Below are positions 16,425 through 25,676 of a DNA stretch of 64,000 nt, piece by piece. Source of the DNA: Algoriphagus sanaruensis (GTDB lineage: Bacteria > Bacteroidota > Bacteroidia > Cytophagales > Cyclobacteriaceae); contig NZ_CP012836.1 in assembly GCF_001593605.1 (NCBI RefSeq), positions 3,724,501-3,788,500 of the forward strand, in the 5' to 3' direction. A program made the translations under genes and the position numbers. Every line of letters starts with the position of its first letter. Position 1 is the first letter of the stretch. The notes beneath the pieces were generated by a model. The model ran no database searches. It had not been told where the DNA came from and worked only from the letters and a program-made list of their open reading frames with translations.

Positions 16425-18950
16425 TTATCCATTCCCTCTCAAAATCTCCATTGGAGGTTGATTGATAATCCGCCGGCCATTGAGCCATCCCAGAATAATG
16501 GTCAACCCAGTGATCGCTAAGTAAATTACCCCACCTTCCTTCCAAGCAAGCGAAAAGTCCATCTCAAATACAAATTCACCTAATAAAAACGTCGCAAGGA
16601 AAGAAAGTATGATACCCGAAAGCGACGCCAAACTTCCGAGGAAGAAGTATTCCAGCGTATTGATGACCCCAACAATGGACGAGCTTGCACCTAGAGTCCG
16701 GAGCAAAATACTTTCTCGCATCCGCTGATATTTAGAGATGATAAGCGAACTGATCAGCACCAAAATCCCGGTAGCAATTGAGAAAAAGGCCATAAACTGG
16801 ATCACAAAGCTGATTTTTCCCAAAATATCTTCCAGTGTTTCCACGATAGTCCCCAAATTAATTATTGAGATATTGGGAAATTCACGGACGATTTCTGACT
16901 GGACATCAGCAGCCTGACGGTCATTTTGAGTTTTGGTTATAATCACATGGAATTTGGGAGCTTGCTCCAAGACGCCATTGGGGAATAACACCAAGAAGTT
17001 GGTCGAAACTTGGTTAAACTTCACATCCCGAAAGCTCCCAATAAAAGTCTTGATGGGTCGCCCTTGGACATTAAAGATCAACTCATCCCCTATTTTCAAT
17101 CCATTTCCTTCACCAAATCCTTTTTCCAAAGAAACAAAAACACTGTCTCCCCGTGCGCCTAAAGGAATTAATTCCCCAGAGGCAAGAGTTTCCGAGGAAA
17201 TCAAAGTATCTCGGTAGGTCACCCGAAATTCTCGATTGTACAACCAGCGGCTGTAATTATCTTCATCTGGCAGGTCTTCATTTTCGCGCTTATCGATTCC
17301 ATTGATTTCATTTAACTGCATGGTTACGATAGGCACTTCTTGAATGACTCGCATCTTTCGATCGGTCACCTTTGCTCTTACCTGATCCAATTGTGGCGTT
17401 TGAATATCAAACATCAGCATATTGGGCTGATCTTCCTTATCCGCAAATTTGGCCTCTTGGAGCAATTGATTTTGGAGAAAAAACAAAGTACTAATCATGG
17501 CTGTACCCAGGCCTATGGTTGCAATCAGAGAAATAGTTTGATTATTGGGTCGATACAAATTGGCTAATGCCTGTCTCCAAGGATAACTAAGCGAGATTGG
17601 TAAAAACTTCCTGACTAGCCACATGATTAACTTTCCAACTCCCCACAACGCTCCGAAAGCCACTAAAACGAAAGCGGTAAATCCCATTGCCCAGGTCACT
17701 TGCTTTAGGAGGAAATAGCTAAATCCGAAAATAAACAGCAGGATACCCACCATGACAACCCATCGAGCTGGATCTTTGAGCAGGGTGGAGTCAGCTGTCT
17801 CAGGCCGAAGAGTTGCCATCGGGGAAACATTTCGCACTTTCAACAATGGGAGCAAGGCAAACAATACAGAAACCAAAAGACCGGTCAGTAATCCAAAACC
17901 AATAGATTTCCATGAAATACCAACCGAAACTTCAACCGGAAGAAAATCTGAAAACACTGCCGGTAAGATAAATTGAAGTAAAGTCCCCAAAACCGATCCC
18001 AGAAGGGCTCCAAAAAGCCCCATCACGACGATTTCAAAAAGATAAATCATCAATACGTCCCGAGAAGCGACACCCAAGCATCGCAAAACTGCCACCGAAG
18101 CAAGTTTTTCTTTTACAAACACATTAACCGCTGAAGCCACACCCACGCAACCCAACAACAAAGCAATAAATGCCACCAAACTTAAAAAGTTGGACAGGTT
18201 GGCAAATGACCGGCCGGTGCTTTGTTTTCGATCTTCTACCGTATCTGCATCTACGCGGTCCATTTCCCACTGATCTTCAAACGGCTTGATCAGCGCTTCC
18301 ACGTCAATACCAGCAGCAAACTGGAGGTAGCGATTATACTCCACTCGACTTCCATATTGGACTAAGCCTGTCTCCTCCAAGTAAGCCATAGGAATATAAA
18401 CTGCAGGAGCAACGGTTGCAGTAATGCCTGTTTGCCCAGGTACTTTTTGAAGCTCGCCAACAATTTGAAACATGACTGCTCCTACTTTGATCGAATCTCC
18501 CACTTCAGCATTAAACTGCGCCATCAAGGTCTTTTCCACCAGGGCTTTTTTGCCTCCACTTCTAAAAATGGCATCACCTTCTACAGGAATGGTTTCGAGC
18601 TTTCCATAAAAAGGGAAATTCCCTTCCAAGGCACGCACCTGAGTAAGTCGGCTTGCATCCCTCTTTGGAAAAGCGACCATAGAGGCAAAATTGACCTCAG
18701 AGGCCAATTCAATCGCTACAGAATCCAAAGGTTGATCTCCGAGAGGCTTGTTGTTTTCAAGAACCAAGTCTGCACCGAGGAGCTCCTTGGCCTGATCATC
18801 AATATCTTTGACTAGGTTTTCGCCAAAACTGCTAATGGCAACCAGCGCTGCGATTCCAACTACGATGGAGGAAACGAAAAGCAAAAGTCGGGATAGATTT
18901 TTTCGAAAATCCCGAAGAGCCATTTTTAATATCCATCCAAAATCAGGCAT
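16425..18950 (-). CDS. FtsX-like ABC transporter permease (YbbP type)
   Basis: An inner-membrane protein of about 841 residues. The start ATG at 18950 (MPDFGWILKMAL) overlaps the ATPase stop. An N-terminal membrane helix is followed by a large periplasmic MacB-PCD-like domain, a four-helix FtsX block (about residues 245-400), further central helices, a second periplasmic domain and a C-terminal FtsX block. This doubled layout matches E. coli YbbP. Type VII ABC proteins of this kind do mechanical work on periplasmic substrates or partners rather than classical transport. A start at 18956 (MTMPDFG) is also possible. Confidence 0.88.
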   Translation of the reverse strand: MPDFGWILKMALRDFRKNLSRLLLFVSSIVVGIAALVAISSFGENLVKDIDDQAKELLGADLVLENNKPLGDQPLDSVAIELASEVNFASMVAFPKRDASRLTQVRALEGNFPFYGKLETIPVEGDAIFRSGGKKALVEKTLMAQFNAEVGDSIKVGAVMFQIVGELQKVPGQTGITATVAPAVYIPMAYLEETGLVQYGSRVEYNRYLQFAAGIDVEALIKPFEDQWEMDRVDADTVEDRKQSTGRSFANLSNFLSLVAFIALLLGCVGVASAVNVFVKEKLASVAVLRCLGVASRDVLMIYLFEIVVMGLFGALLGSVLGTLLQFILPAVFSDFLPVEVSVGISWKSIGFGLLTGLLVSVLFALLPLLKVRNVSPMATLRPETADSTLLKDPARWVVMVGILLFIFGFSYFLLKQVTWAMGFTAFVLVAFGALWGVGKLIMWLVRKFLPISLSYPWRQALANLYRPNNQTISLIATIGLGTAMISTLFFLQNQLLQEAKFADKEDQPNMLMFDIQTPQLDQVRAKVTDRKMRVIQEVPIVTMQLNEINGIDKRENEDLPDEDNYSRWLYNREFRVTYRDTLISSETLASGELIPLGARGDSVFVSLEKGFGEGNGLKIGDELIFNVQGRPIKTFIGSFRDVKFNQVSTNFLVLFPNGVLEQAPKFHVIITKTQNDRQAADVQSEIVREFPNISIINLGTIVETLEDILGKISFVIQFMAFFSIATGILVLISSLIISKYQRMRESILLRTLGASSSIVGVINTLEYFFLGSLASLSGIILSFLATFLLGEFVFEMDFSLAWKEGGVIYLAITGLTIILGWLNGRRIINQPPMEILRGNG

Positions 18951-19620
18951 GGTCATCCTCCTGTATTTTTCCACCTTTAATATGAATGATTCGTTGGGTT
19001 TTCCCCGCCAAATCCAAGTCATGGGTCACTAAAACCAAGGTAGTCCCCTGTTCTTTATTTAAGTCAAAAATCAATTTTTCAATCATTTCTCCCGTTTCGG
19101 TATCGAGATTTCCGGTTGGCTCGTCAGCAAAAAGAATTTTGGGCTCATTGGCAAAAGCTCGAGCAATAGAAACCCGCTGCTGCTCCCCTCCCGATAGCTG
19201 AGTTGGATAATGAGTGGCACGATCTTTCAAGCCTACTTTTTCAAGAAGCTCCAGTGCCTTGCCTTTAGCATCTTTTCTTTTTTTCAGTTCTAAGGGCACC
19301 ATTACGTTTTCCAAGGCAGTTAGCGTAGGGAGTAGCTGAAAATTTTGAAAAATGAATCCGACATCTTTGTTTCGGACTGCCGCACGTTGGTCCTCATTTA
19401 GTTTTTCAAGGGCTTGTCCATTTAAAATTACGGATCCGGAAGATCCAGAATCCAAACCTGCGCAAAGTCCAAGAAGGGTAGTTTTCCCACTACCAGAGGG
19501 GCCTACAATCGAGATCGTCTCTCCTGCTTGAATATCAAAGGTGACATTTCCAAGGACTGTCAATTTTCGACTGCCACTTTGATAGGTTTTACTTAGATTT
19601 TGAATGGATAATATGCTCAT
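18943..19620 (-). CDS. ABC transporter ATP-binding protein (YbbA/LolD-like)
   Basis: A 225-residue ABC ATPase with Walker A GPSGSGKTTLLG, Q-loop FQNFQLLPTLTALENV, signature LSGGEQQRVSIARAFA, Walker B ILFADEPTGNLD and the switch His (LVLVTHD). It belongs to the MacB/LolD/YbbA group that pairs with FtsX-like permeases; its partner is the overlapping downstream gene. The nearby divergent TesA-like esterase makes the YbbA assignment more likely than LolD. Confidence 0.92.
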   Translation of the reverse strand: MSILSIQNLSKTYQSGSRKLTVLGNVTFDIQAGETISIVGPSGSGKTTLLGLCAGLDSGSSGSVILNGQALEKLNEDQRAAVRNKDVGFIFQNFQLLPTLTALENVMVPLELKKRKDAKGKALELLEKVGLKDRATHYPTQLSGGEQQRVSIARAFANEPKILFADEPTGNLDTETGEMIEKLIFDLNKEQGTTLVLVTHDLDLAGKTQRIIHIKGGKIQEDDHA

Positions 19621-19871
19621 GAAATGGGGTAGTTAATGGAGGCAAAAATTTCAAACGCTTTCGAATAGACTTTGTTAATCTTCTAACTCGAATCGAATTT
19701 TAGAAGTTAAAGAAAAGAAATTTGTCCTTGCCAAACCAAGCCGGCTCGACAGAAGCTCCCTTTTGCTCGACAAACGCAGAAAAAGCGGTTTTTAACTTCT
19801 AGATTTGCCATATCTCCAAAAAACTCAAACCATTTCAATAGATTTCTCTTATTTAAGAATTGGTAAACTTT
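19621..19871. other. Divergent intergenic region, ABC operon / TesA-like gene
   Basis: A 251-bp region that must hold both divergent promoters. The minus strand has a near-consensus box (AATTTTTG, one mismatch) just upstream of the ATPase start. I see no exact box, strong hairpin or small gene. Confidence 0.4.
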
Positions 19872-20558
19872 ATGAAAATGTCAATCAAGGCCCTTGCAAT
19901 CAGTTTTAGTGTGCTCTCTACGGTGTTTCTTTTTTCGTGCAGAGAAAATTCAGCAAAAAAAACAGAGGAGCAGACCATCACTTCTTCTCCATCCCAAAGT
20001 TATCCTGAAAAGACGATTTTATTCTTTGGAAACAGCCTTACTGCTGGCTATGGCATTGATCCGGAAGACGCCTTTGCAGGACTGGTTCAGAAGAGACTGG
20101 ACAGTTTGGGCAAAGCCTACAAAGTAATCAACGGAGGATTGAGTGGGGAAACCACAGCTGGGGGCTTGAGTCGTCTGGATTGGTTTCTGGAAGAAGAGCC
20201 TTATTTGTTCATATTGGAACTCGGGGGAAATGACGGCTTGAGAGGTATTCAACTCAGCGAGACAAAATCAAATTTACTGTCGATCATCGATAAGGTGAAA
20301 AGTAAATATCCAAACACCAAAATCATCTTGGCGGGAATGCAGATTCCACCAAATATGGGTCAAGAATACACGGATGAGTTCAAGGCGATTTATCCCGCGG
20401 TGGCAAAGGAAAAAGAGGTAACCCTTATCCCATTTTTACTGGAAGGAGTAGCCGGCAATCCAGAATTGAATTTGCCTGATGGAATCCATCCCACTGAAGC
20501 CGGACATCAAATTGTGTTTGAAACGATTTGGCCCTATTTGGAAATAATGCTCGATTAA
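19872..20558 (+). CDS. TesA-like SGNH/GDSL esterase lipoprotein
   Basis: A 228-residue protein starting at the ATG at 19872 (MKMSIKALA). The signal peptide ends in Cys23 (FLFSC), so it should be a lipoprotein. SGNH blocks are visible: FFGNSLTAGYG (block I, catalytic Ser), GGLSGETTAGG (block II), ELGGNDGLRG (block III, with Asn) and DGIHPTEAGH (block V, Asp and His). It should hydrolyse acyl esters or thioesters at the envelope, as in arylesterase/TesA enzymes. It is divergent from the ABC pair, as tesA is from ybbAP in E. coli. Confidence 0.92.
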   Translation: MKMSIKALAISFSVLSTVFLFSCRENSAKKTEEQTITSSPSQSYPEKTILFFGNSLTAGYGIDPEDAFAGLVQKRLDSLGKAYKVINGGLSGETTAGGLSRLDWFLEEEPYLFILELGGNDGLRGIQLSETKSNLLSIIDKVKSKYPNTKIILAGMQIPPNMGQEYTDEFKAIYPAVAKEKEVTLIPFLLEGVAGNPELNLPDGIHPTEAGHQIVFETIWPYLEIMLD

Positions 20559-20562
20559 TCAA

Positions 20563-21234
20563 TTAAAGCCCATTCCAAGCATCATTTTCACGGACAGGCT
20601 TGCAGGGATTTCCAAAAGCGATCATTCCATCTGGAATATCTTTGGTGACCACACTCCCCGCACCGATCAAACAACGACGTCCTATTTTCACATTGTTGGA
20701 AATCACTGCTCCAGAACCAATTACGGTACCTTCGCCAACCTCAACAAATCCAGACAATACTGCTCCGGGATTGATACATACAAAATCCCCAATTTTCGAA
20801 TGGTGACCGATCGAGGCAGATCTTTTAATAGTCACCCCGAATCCAAGTTCAGCTAAGGATGAAATGACTACCATGGGTTCTACAAAGGCTCCTGCTCCCA
20901 AGACGGCAGAAGGTGCCACATAAGCTTGTGAATGGATCAATGATAGATATGAGCTGGAATCTAATCCGTATCTAGTTAAAAAGTGTCTGTAAATAATGGC
21001 TTTTGCGGGACAATTATGCACACCAAACTGAACTGGATAACCTTTTATAGCTTCTAAAGATATATCCAGCTCATTCACATGGACCACTTGAAAAGATCCT
21101 TTAGGATAAGAAATATCCGGCAAGTCCAAATTTTTAACCACCAAGAAATTCTTAATTCCAAAAGTTTCAAAAGCCTGGTCAATCAATATCGGAACGCCCC
21201 CATTACTATGCCCTAATAAGATTAATTTTTCCAT
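20563..21234 (-). CDS. NeuD/PglD-type sugar O/N-acyltransferase
   Basis: A 223-residue protein with an N-terminal PglD-like Rossmann domain (LILLGHSNGGVPILIDQ) and a C-terminal left-handed beta-helix of hexapeptide repeats (for example GVTIKRSASIGHHSKIGDFV, then IGSGAVISNNVKIGRRCLIGAGSVV). Enzymes of this family acetylate sialic acid or UDP-amino sugars for surface glycans. It is the last gene of a three-gene minus-strand cluster and converges on the TesA-like gene with 4 bp between stops. Confidence 0.88.
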   Translation of the reverse strand: MEKLILLGHSNGGVPILIDQAFETFGIKNFLVVKNLDLPDISYPKGSFQVVHVNELDISLEAIKGYPVQFGVHNCPAKAIIYRHFLTRYGLDSSSYLSLIHSQAYVAPSAVLGAGAFVEPMVVISSLAELGFGVTIKRSASIGHHSKIGDFVCINPGAVLSGFVEVGEGTVIGSGAVISNNVKIGRRCLIGAGSVVTKDIPDGMIAFGNPCKPVRENDAWNGL

Positions 21235-21263
21235 CCTTTATAAATTTTGGTAGCTGGTAATAT

Positions 21264-22103
21264 TTAATTATTCGCAAGATACCTCTTCAATTGGTACCCG
21301 AGAGAACGCAAAAAATGAACTGGGTCCTTGTGCAAATAATAAAACAAAAGCCAGTTAATCCGAATCATGTGAAGGTGATTCTGCTTAGAGGTATTCGACC
21401 GATAAATTCCAGATGGATTTAAAACATAGCAGGAAGTAACCTCAGGCAAATAAATCGTACACCCTCTCATTCTATAAAATGTAAAAACGAGCATATCCAT
21501 AAAGGATGACCTTTTCAAAACAGGATTGGCAAGAAAAACTTTCATCTCATTCCTAACCATCCAGCTGCTGATATGTCCCAAGTAATTTTTACGCTTCATT
21601 TCTTGGGTTGAAAACACTGTAAATCGATCTGGAAGACCAGGCGGATAACCAGTTTTGTCTCCTTCAATCCAAGTATTAGTGATACAGATACTAGCCTCTG
21701 GATAGGCTTCGAGGGCATTTACTTGGAGCTGCAATTTATTTTCATTCACCCAATGATCATCTCCATCACAAAAGCAAACATACTTTCCTCTAGCTGCTCC
21801 ATAAAGCCCTAAGTGATTGAATTTCCCAATCCATTTCCCCTTTCGGGACTTTTTTTCCTGACTATCTCGGAGAAATAATCGAATAAAGTCTGGATATTTT
21901 TCCGCATAATGAATACATAATTCTCTCGTCCCATCTGTACTCACGTCTTCCCCTATAAGAATTTCATAATCAAAAGAGGTTTTCTGCTGCAGAATACTTT
22001 GCAGGCATTTCTCGATGAATTTGAAATGCTGAAAAGTAGCTACACAGACAGACACCAAGGGGACTTTCAGATTAACTGGCTTTGAATCCCCTAAATATTC
22101 CAT
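21264..22103 (-). CDS. Glycosyltransferase family 2
   Basis: A 279-residue GT-A-fold transferase. The N-terminal VSVCVATFQHFKFIEKCLQSIL is followed by EILIGEDVSTDGT and the metal-binding motif CFCDGDDHW. It probably adds a sugar from a nucleotide donor to a surface glycan or lipid carrier at the inner face of the inner membrane; donor and acceptor are unknown. Its ATG overlaps the 3' end of the BKACE gene by 13 bp, so the two are coupled. No flippase or polymerase genes are nearby. Confidence 0.9.
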   Translation of the reverse strand: MEYLGDSKPVNLKVPLVSVCVATFQHFKFIEKCLQSILQQKTSFDYEILIGEDVSTDGTRELCIHYAEKYPDFIRLFLRDSQEKKSRKGKWIGKFNHLGLYGAARGKYVCFCDGDDHWVNENKLQLQVNALEAYPEASICITNTWIEGDKTGYPPGLPDRFTVFSTQEMKRKNYLGHISSWMVRNEMKVFLANPVLKRSSFMDMLVFTFYRMRGCTIYLPEVTSCYVLNPSGIYRSNTSKQNHLHMIRINWLLFYYLHKDPVHFLRSLGYQLKRYLANN

Positions 22104-22966
22104 ACGTGGTTTAATACATTTTGAGAATTGACACTCCCACGTTTTTGATTATAAAATCCAAGAGCTCCTAGCTCTGCCGGAGGAAAATATTCTCTTCCAT
22201 TCAACTCAATCAGCTGGTGTACACGCTTAAGCAATTCGAAATTCGTACAAAGTCTACTTTTTTGGGAATCCCACCAGAGGTTATCTTCTATTCCAACACG
22301 GACCCCAAATCCGAATGCAATTGCTAAGGCATTTGCCTTAAGTTGAAATTCACCCAAGCCTCCAAGAGACACAAAGTGATCCTTTGGGATTTCACCGAGT
22401 GCCGTAGCGATTGAGGATAATTCAGCTTGAAAGCCAGCGATATTTCCAAACAGGAAGTTCCAATAATAAGGCCCCTGAATAATTCCTTTTTTGATCAAGT
22501 ATTTACCCACATTGATCATCCCAAGATCAAAGCATTCGAGCTCAGGAACCACGCCAAATTCTTTCATTTTTTCAGCCAAGCCAATGATCATGTCAGGACT
22601 GTTGACCGACGCTTGTTGTAAAAAATTGAGTGACGACAAGGTTAATGAACACATATCAGGCTGAAGCTCTATCACCTCAGATCGTTTTTCAAATTCATTA
22701 AAATTTCTTCCCGAACTGCTACCACAGATAATCAAATCAGGACAATGCTTCTTTACTCCTTCAAAAATTTCACGATATACGTTCTTTTGATAGGTTGGCT
22801 CTCCATTTGAAAGCCTAGCGTGTAAGTGGGCTATTGTGATGCCTAATTCATACGCTTGGTGCGTCTGTTCTATAATTTCTTGAGGTGAAATAGGGACATG
22901 GGGTGTTTGAGACTTTTGAGGAACCATCCCAGTGGGACAGAAATTTATGATTACTTTATTTTTCAT
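22091..22966 (-). CDS. Beta-keto acid cleavage enzyme family (BKACE, DUF849)
   Basis: A 291-residue TIM-barrel enzyme of the family typified by Kce. Kce condenses acetyl-CoA with a beta-keto acid such as 3-keto-5-aminohexanoate and cleaves it. Visible family features are the N-terminal IINFCPTGMVPQKS, the zinc-binding HLHAR segment (about residues 47-51), ICGSSSGR and the C-terminal GVRVGIEDNLWWD. The substrate cannot be read from sequence. Unusually, it leads a coupled cluster with a glycosyltransferase and an acyltransferase rather than a lysine-fermentation or carnitine operon. Confidence 0.88.
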   Translation of the reverse strand: MKNKVIINFCPTGMVPQKSQTPHVPISPQEIIEQTHQAYELGITIAHLHARLSNGEPTYQKNVYREIFEGVKKHCPDLIICGSSSGRNFNEFEKRSEVIELQPDMCSLTLSSLNFLQQASVNSPDMIIGLAEKMKEFGVVPELECFDLGMINVGKYLIKKGIIQGPYYWNFLFGNIAGFQAELSSIATALGEIPKDHFVSLGGLGEFQLKANALAIAFGFGVRVGIEDNLWWDSQKSRLCTNFELLKRVHQLIELNGREYFPPAELGALGFYNQKRGSVNSQNVLNHVWNI

Positions 22967-23136
22967 ACTTAGGAGTGATAAACTTTGGTAGGTGATTTGA
23001 CCAAATTAAAAATGAATTTTTATCCTACCCAATCCCAAGACAACCTTTCGAACCTTTCTGCAGAAATCTATCGCTTTCAACTTTTCATAATGAAGAATTT
23101 TACTCTATATTTTCAACTTCATTAAAATTTTTAAAA

Positions 23137-24879
23137 ATGAGCTTTCAAATCAAAGAAACTCCAGACAGCTATGATGTAATCATTGTAGGCTCTGGTGCAG
23201 GAGGAGGAATGGCATCCAAAATCCTATCCGAAGCAGGTCTTTCTGTGGCCGTAGTGGAAGCAGGTGGGGATTTTGATCCAGCCAAGGAGGAGGATCGAAC
23301 CCAACTCAGACCACCATGGGAATCTCCGAGAAGAGGTGCTGGTACTCGCATCCGTCCTTTTGGGGATTTCGATCAGGCCATTGGGGGGTGGGACATCGAT
23401 GGTGAACCCTACACACGTAAGGATGGAACTCAATTTGATTGGTTCCGCTCTCGAATGGTCGGGGGACGAACCAACCATTGGGGACGAATTTCGCTTCGTT
23501 TCGGCCCGAATGATTTCAAGCGAGCCAGCATTGACGGTTTGGGAGACGATTGGCCTATCGGATATGAGGATTTGAAACCTTACTATGATCGAGTTGATAA
23601 ATTAATCGGCGTTTTTGGATCCAAAGAGGGCATTTTTAATGAACCAGACGGGTTTTTCCTTCCGCCTCCGAAACCTCGACTTCACGAACTTTATATCAAA
23701 CGGGGCGCAGATAAAGCCAATATCCCGATGATACCGGGAAGACTTTCTATGCTGACCCGTCCGATCAACAATGAACGGGGGGTATGCTTTTTCTGTAACC
23801 AGTGTAATCGTGCGTGCCAAGCTTATGCAGATTTCTCCGCTGGAACTTGCTTGGTTCACCCTGCGATGAAAAAAGGAAAAGTGGATCTTTTCACTTATTC
23901 GATGGTGAGAAAAGTAACCACCGACGATACCGGCAAGGCAACCGGTGTTTCCTTCGTGTCTAAAGTGGACATGAAAGAATACAAACTCAAGTCTCGAGTG
24001 GTCGTCTTGGGAGCGTCTGCCTGTGAATCTTCCCGTATTCTGATGAATTCCAAATCCAAAGTTCATCCCAATGGAATTGGTGCAGACTCGGGTGTTTTAG
24101 GTCGATATCTTCACGATTCTACCGGTGCAGACCGAATGGGTATCATGCCAGACCTCATCGACCGAGAGCGGTACAATGAAGATGGTGTCGGCGGAATGCA
24201 CATGTACACCCCTTGGTGGATGGATAATAAAAAACTGGATTTTGCCCGAGGATACCATATCGAATATTGGGGCGGCATGGGCCAACCTTCCTATGGAGCA
24301 GGAAACGGAATGGATTCACTGCGCAAATACCTTAAAGATGAATTTGGAAATCCAAGTCCTAATGGTGGCTATGGTGAAGGTCTGAAAAAAGACATCCGAA
24401 GAATTTACGGTTCTACGTTGGGAATGTCCGGCCGGGGAGAAAGTATCCCACAATACAGCAACTATTGCGAAATCGATCCAAACGTTGTAGACAAATACGG
24501 AATCCCTGTCCTACGATTCCATTACAAGTGGACCGAACAGGAGATCAAGCAAGCGAAGCATATGCAGGACACCTTTGAGGAAATCCTGACCAATGCTGGA
24601 GCTATCCTTTTAGGAAATAAGCCAGGTCCAGAAACTATGTATGGACTTGCTGCTCCCGGTAGAATCATCCATGAAGTAGGAACTACCCGAATGGGCAATG
24701 ATCGCAAATCCTCTGTGGTAAACTCCAATTGTCAAGTGCATGACTGTAAAAACGTATTCGTAGTCGATGCAGGGCCTTTTGTCTCTCAAGCGGACAAAAA
24801 CCCAACTTGGACCATTCTCGCACTTTCTTGGAGAACCTCAGATTACATCGTAGACCAGTTAAAACAAAAAAACATCTAA
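23137..24879 (+). CDS. GMC-family oxidoreductase (dehydrogenase catalytic subunit)
   Basis: A 580-residue flavoprotein with an N-terminal FAD-binding site VIIVGSGAGGGMAS (residues 14-27), the GMC active-site segment RSRMVGGRTNHWGR and a C-terminal NPTWTILALSWRTSDY. It carries a ferredoxin-like cysteine cluster, Cys217-x2-Cys220-x2-Cys223-x3-Cys227. The gene 3 bp downstream encodes a gluconate-2-dehydrogenase subunit-3-type protein, so the pair probably forms a membrane-linked sugar or polyol dehydrogenase. No signal peptide is visible; export could occur with the Tat-like partner. Confidence 0.92.
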   Translation: MSFQIKETPDSYDVIIVGSGAGGGMASKILSEAGLSVAVVEAGGDFDPAKEEDRTQLRPPWESPRRGAGTRIRPFGDFDQAIGGWDIDGEPYTRKDGTQFDWFRSRMVGGRTNHWGRISLRFGPNDFKRASIDGLGDDWPIGYEDLKPYYDRVDKLIGVFGSKEGIFNEPDGFFLPPPKPRLHELYIKRGADKANIPMIPGRLSMLTRPINNERGVCFFCNQCNRACQAYADFSAGTCLVHPAMKKGKVDLFTYSMVRKVTTDDTGKATGVSFVSKVDMKEYKLKSRVVVLGASACESSRILMNSKSKVHPNGIGADSGVLGRYLHDSTGADRMGIMPDLIDRERYNEDGVGGMHMYTPWWMDNKKLDFARGYHIEYWGGMGQPSYGAGNGMDSLRKYLKDEFGNPSPNGGYGEGLKKDIRRIYGSTLGMSGRGESIPQYSNYCEIDPNVVDKYGIPVLRFHYKWTEQEIKQAKHMQDTFEEILTNAGAILLGNKPGPETMYGLAAPGRIIHEVGTTRMGNDRKSSVVNSNCQVHDCKNVFVVDAGPFVSQADKNPTWTILALSWRTSDYIVDQLKQKNI

Positions 24880-24882
24880 GCC

Positions 24883-25587
24883 ATGAATAGAAGAGAAAAC
24901 CTCAAATTGCTCTTTACCGGCTCAGTCGGTGCGGGCTTGTTGTTGACCGGATGCGAACCTGAACAGGTAGCGGTACAAGGCCAGGTATTCACTGGAGGCA
25001 CTCCGGGTGGCAGAACTGAAGAAGAAAAAGCAAGGGATGCCAAATTGCTTTCGGAGACTTTTTTCACGGAGGAGGAAATGAAAAAGCTGAACACGCTGGT
25101 AGATATCATCATGCCTGCGGATTCAGAGTCGCCTTCTGCGACTGATCTGAAAGTACCAGATTTCATCGAGTTTATGATGAAAGATCAGACCGGAATGCAA
25201 ACCCCAATGAGAGGTGGATTGATGTGGCTAGACTTTGAGGCTGATGAGTTGTTTGGCAAAAAATTCAATGAACTCAGCCAAGAAGAAGTCATGCAAATTG
25301 TGGACTTAGTTGCTTGGCCAGAGAAAGCCACCGAAGCCTATTCTGGAGGAGTGCGTTGGTTCAATATGCTTCGTAATTTGACCTGCTCAGGTTATTTTTC
25401 AACTGAGGCAGGATGGAAATACATGGGTTACATGGGAAATCAAGCCAATGTTTGGGATGGAGTGCCGAAGCCTGTTTTAGAAAAACACGGTGTTTCCAAT
25501 CCTGAAAAATATCTAAGCATCTACCTGAAGCCTGAAGAGCGCGGCAAGGTAGCCGAATGGGATGAAGAAGGAAATCTAATCGGTTAA
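24883..25587 (+). CDS. Gluconate 2-dehydrogenase subunit 3 family protein
   Basis: A 234-residue protein. The N-terminus MNRRENLKLLFTGSVGAGLL is a twin-arginine-like signal ending in a lipobox with Cys24 (LTGC). It is followed by the subunit-3 domain (FFTEEEMKKLNTLVDIIMPAD and onwards). In the known three-subunit enzymes this small subunit assists folding and export of the GMC catalytic subunit. It lies 3 bp after the GMC gene and is followed by a terminator, so the operon has two genes with no cytochrome c subunit. Confidence 0.92.
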   Translation: MNRRENLKLLFTGSVGAGLLLTGCEPEQVAVQGQVFTGGTPGGRTEEEKARDAKLLSETFFTEEEMKKLNTLVDIIMPADSESPSATDLKVPDFIEFMMKDQTGMQTPMRGGLMWLDFEADELFGKKFNELSQEEVMQIVDLVAWPEKATEAYSGGVRWFNMLRNLTCSGYFSTEAGWKYMGYMGNQANVWDGVPKPVLEKHGVSNPEKYLSIYLKPEERGKVAEWDEEGNLIG

Positions 25588-25606
25588 ACTCCCATCACTT
25601 TTGAAT

Positions 25607-25640
25607 TAAAATCCACGGTCTAAAAACCGTGGATTTTTTT
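25607..25640 (+). terminator. Terminator of the GMC operon
   Basis: An 11-bp stem, AAATCCACGGT with ACCGTGGATTT, followed by TTTT, 21 bp after the stop. Confidence 0.9.
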
Positions 25641-25676
25641 ATTCGTACTAACTTCGTCCCAATTAAAACCCAGATT

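Noticed and set aside
23602-24066. A 154-residue antisense open frame in the GMC gene
   Set aside because: No domain or signal; the sense strand encodes the conserved cysteine cluster here.
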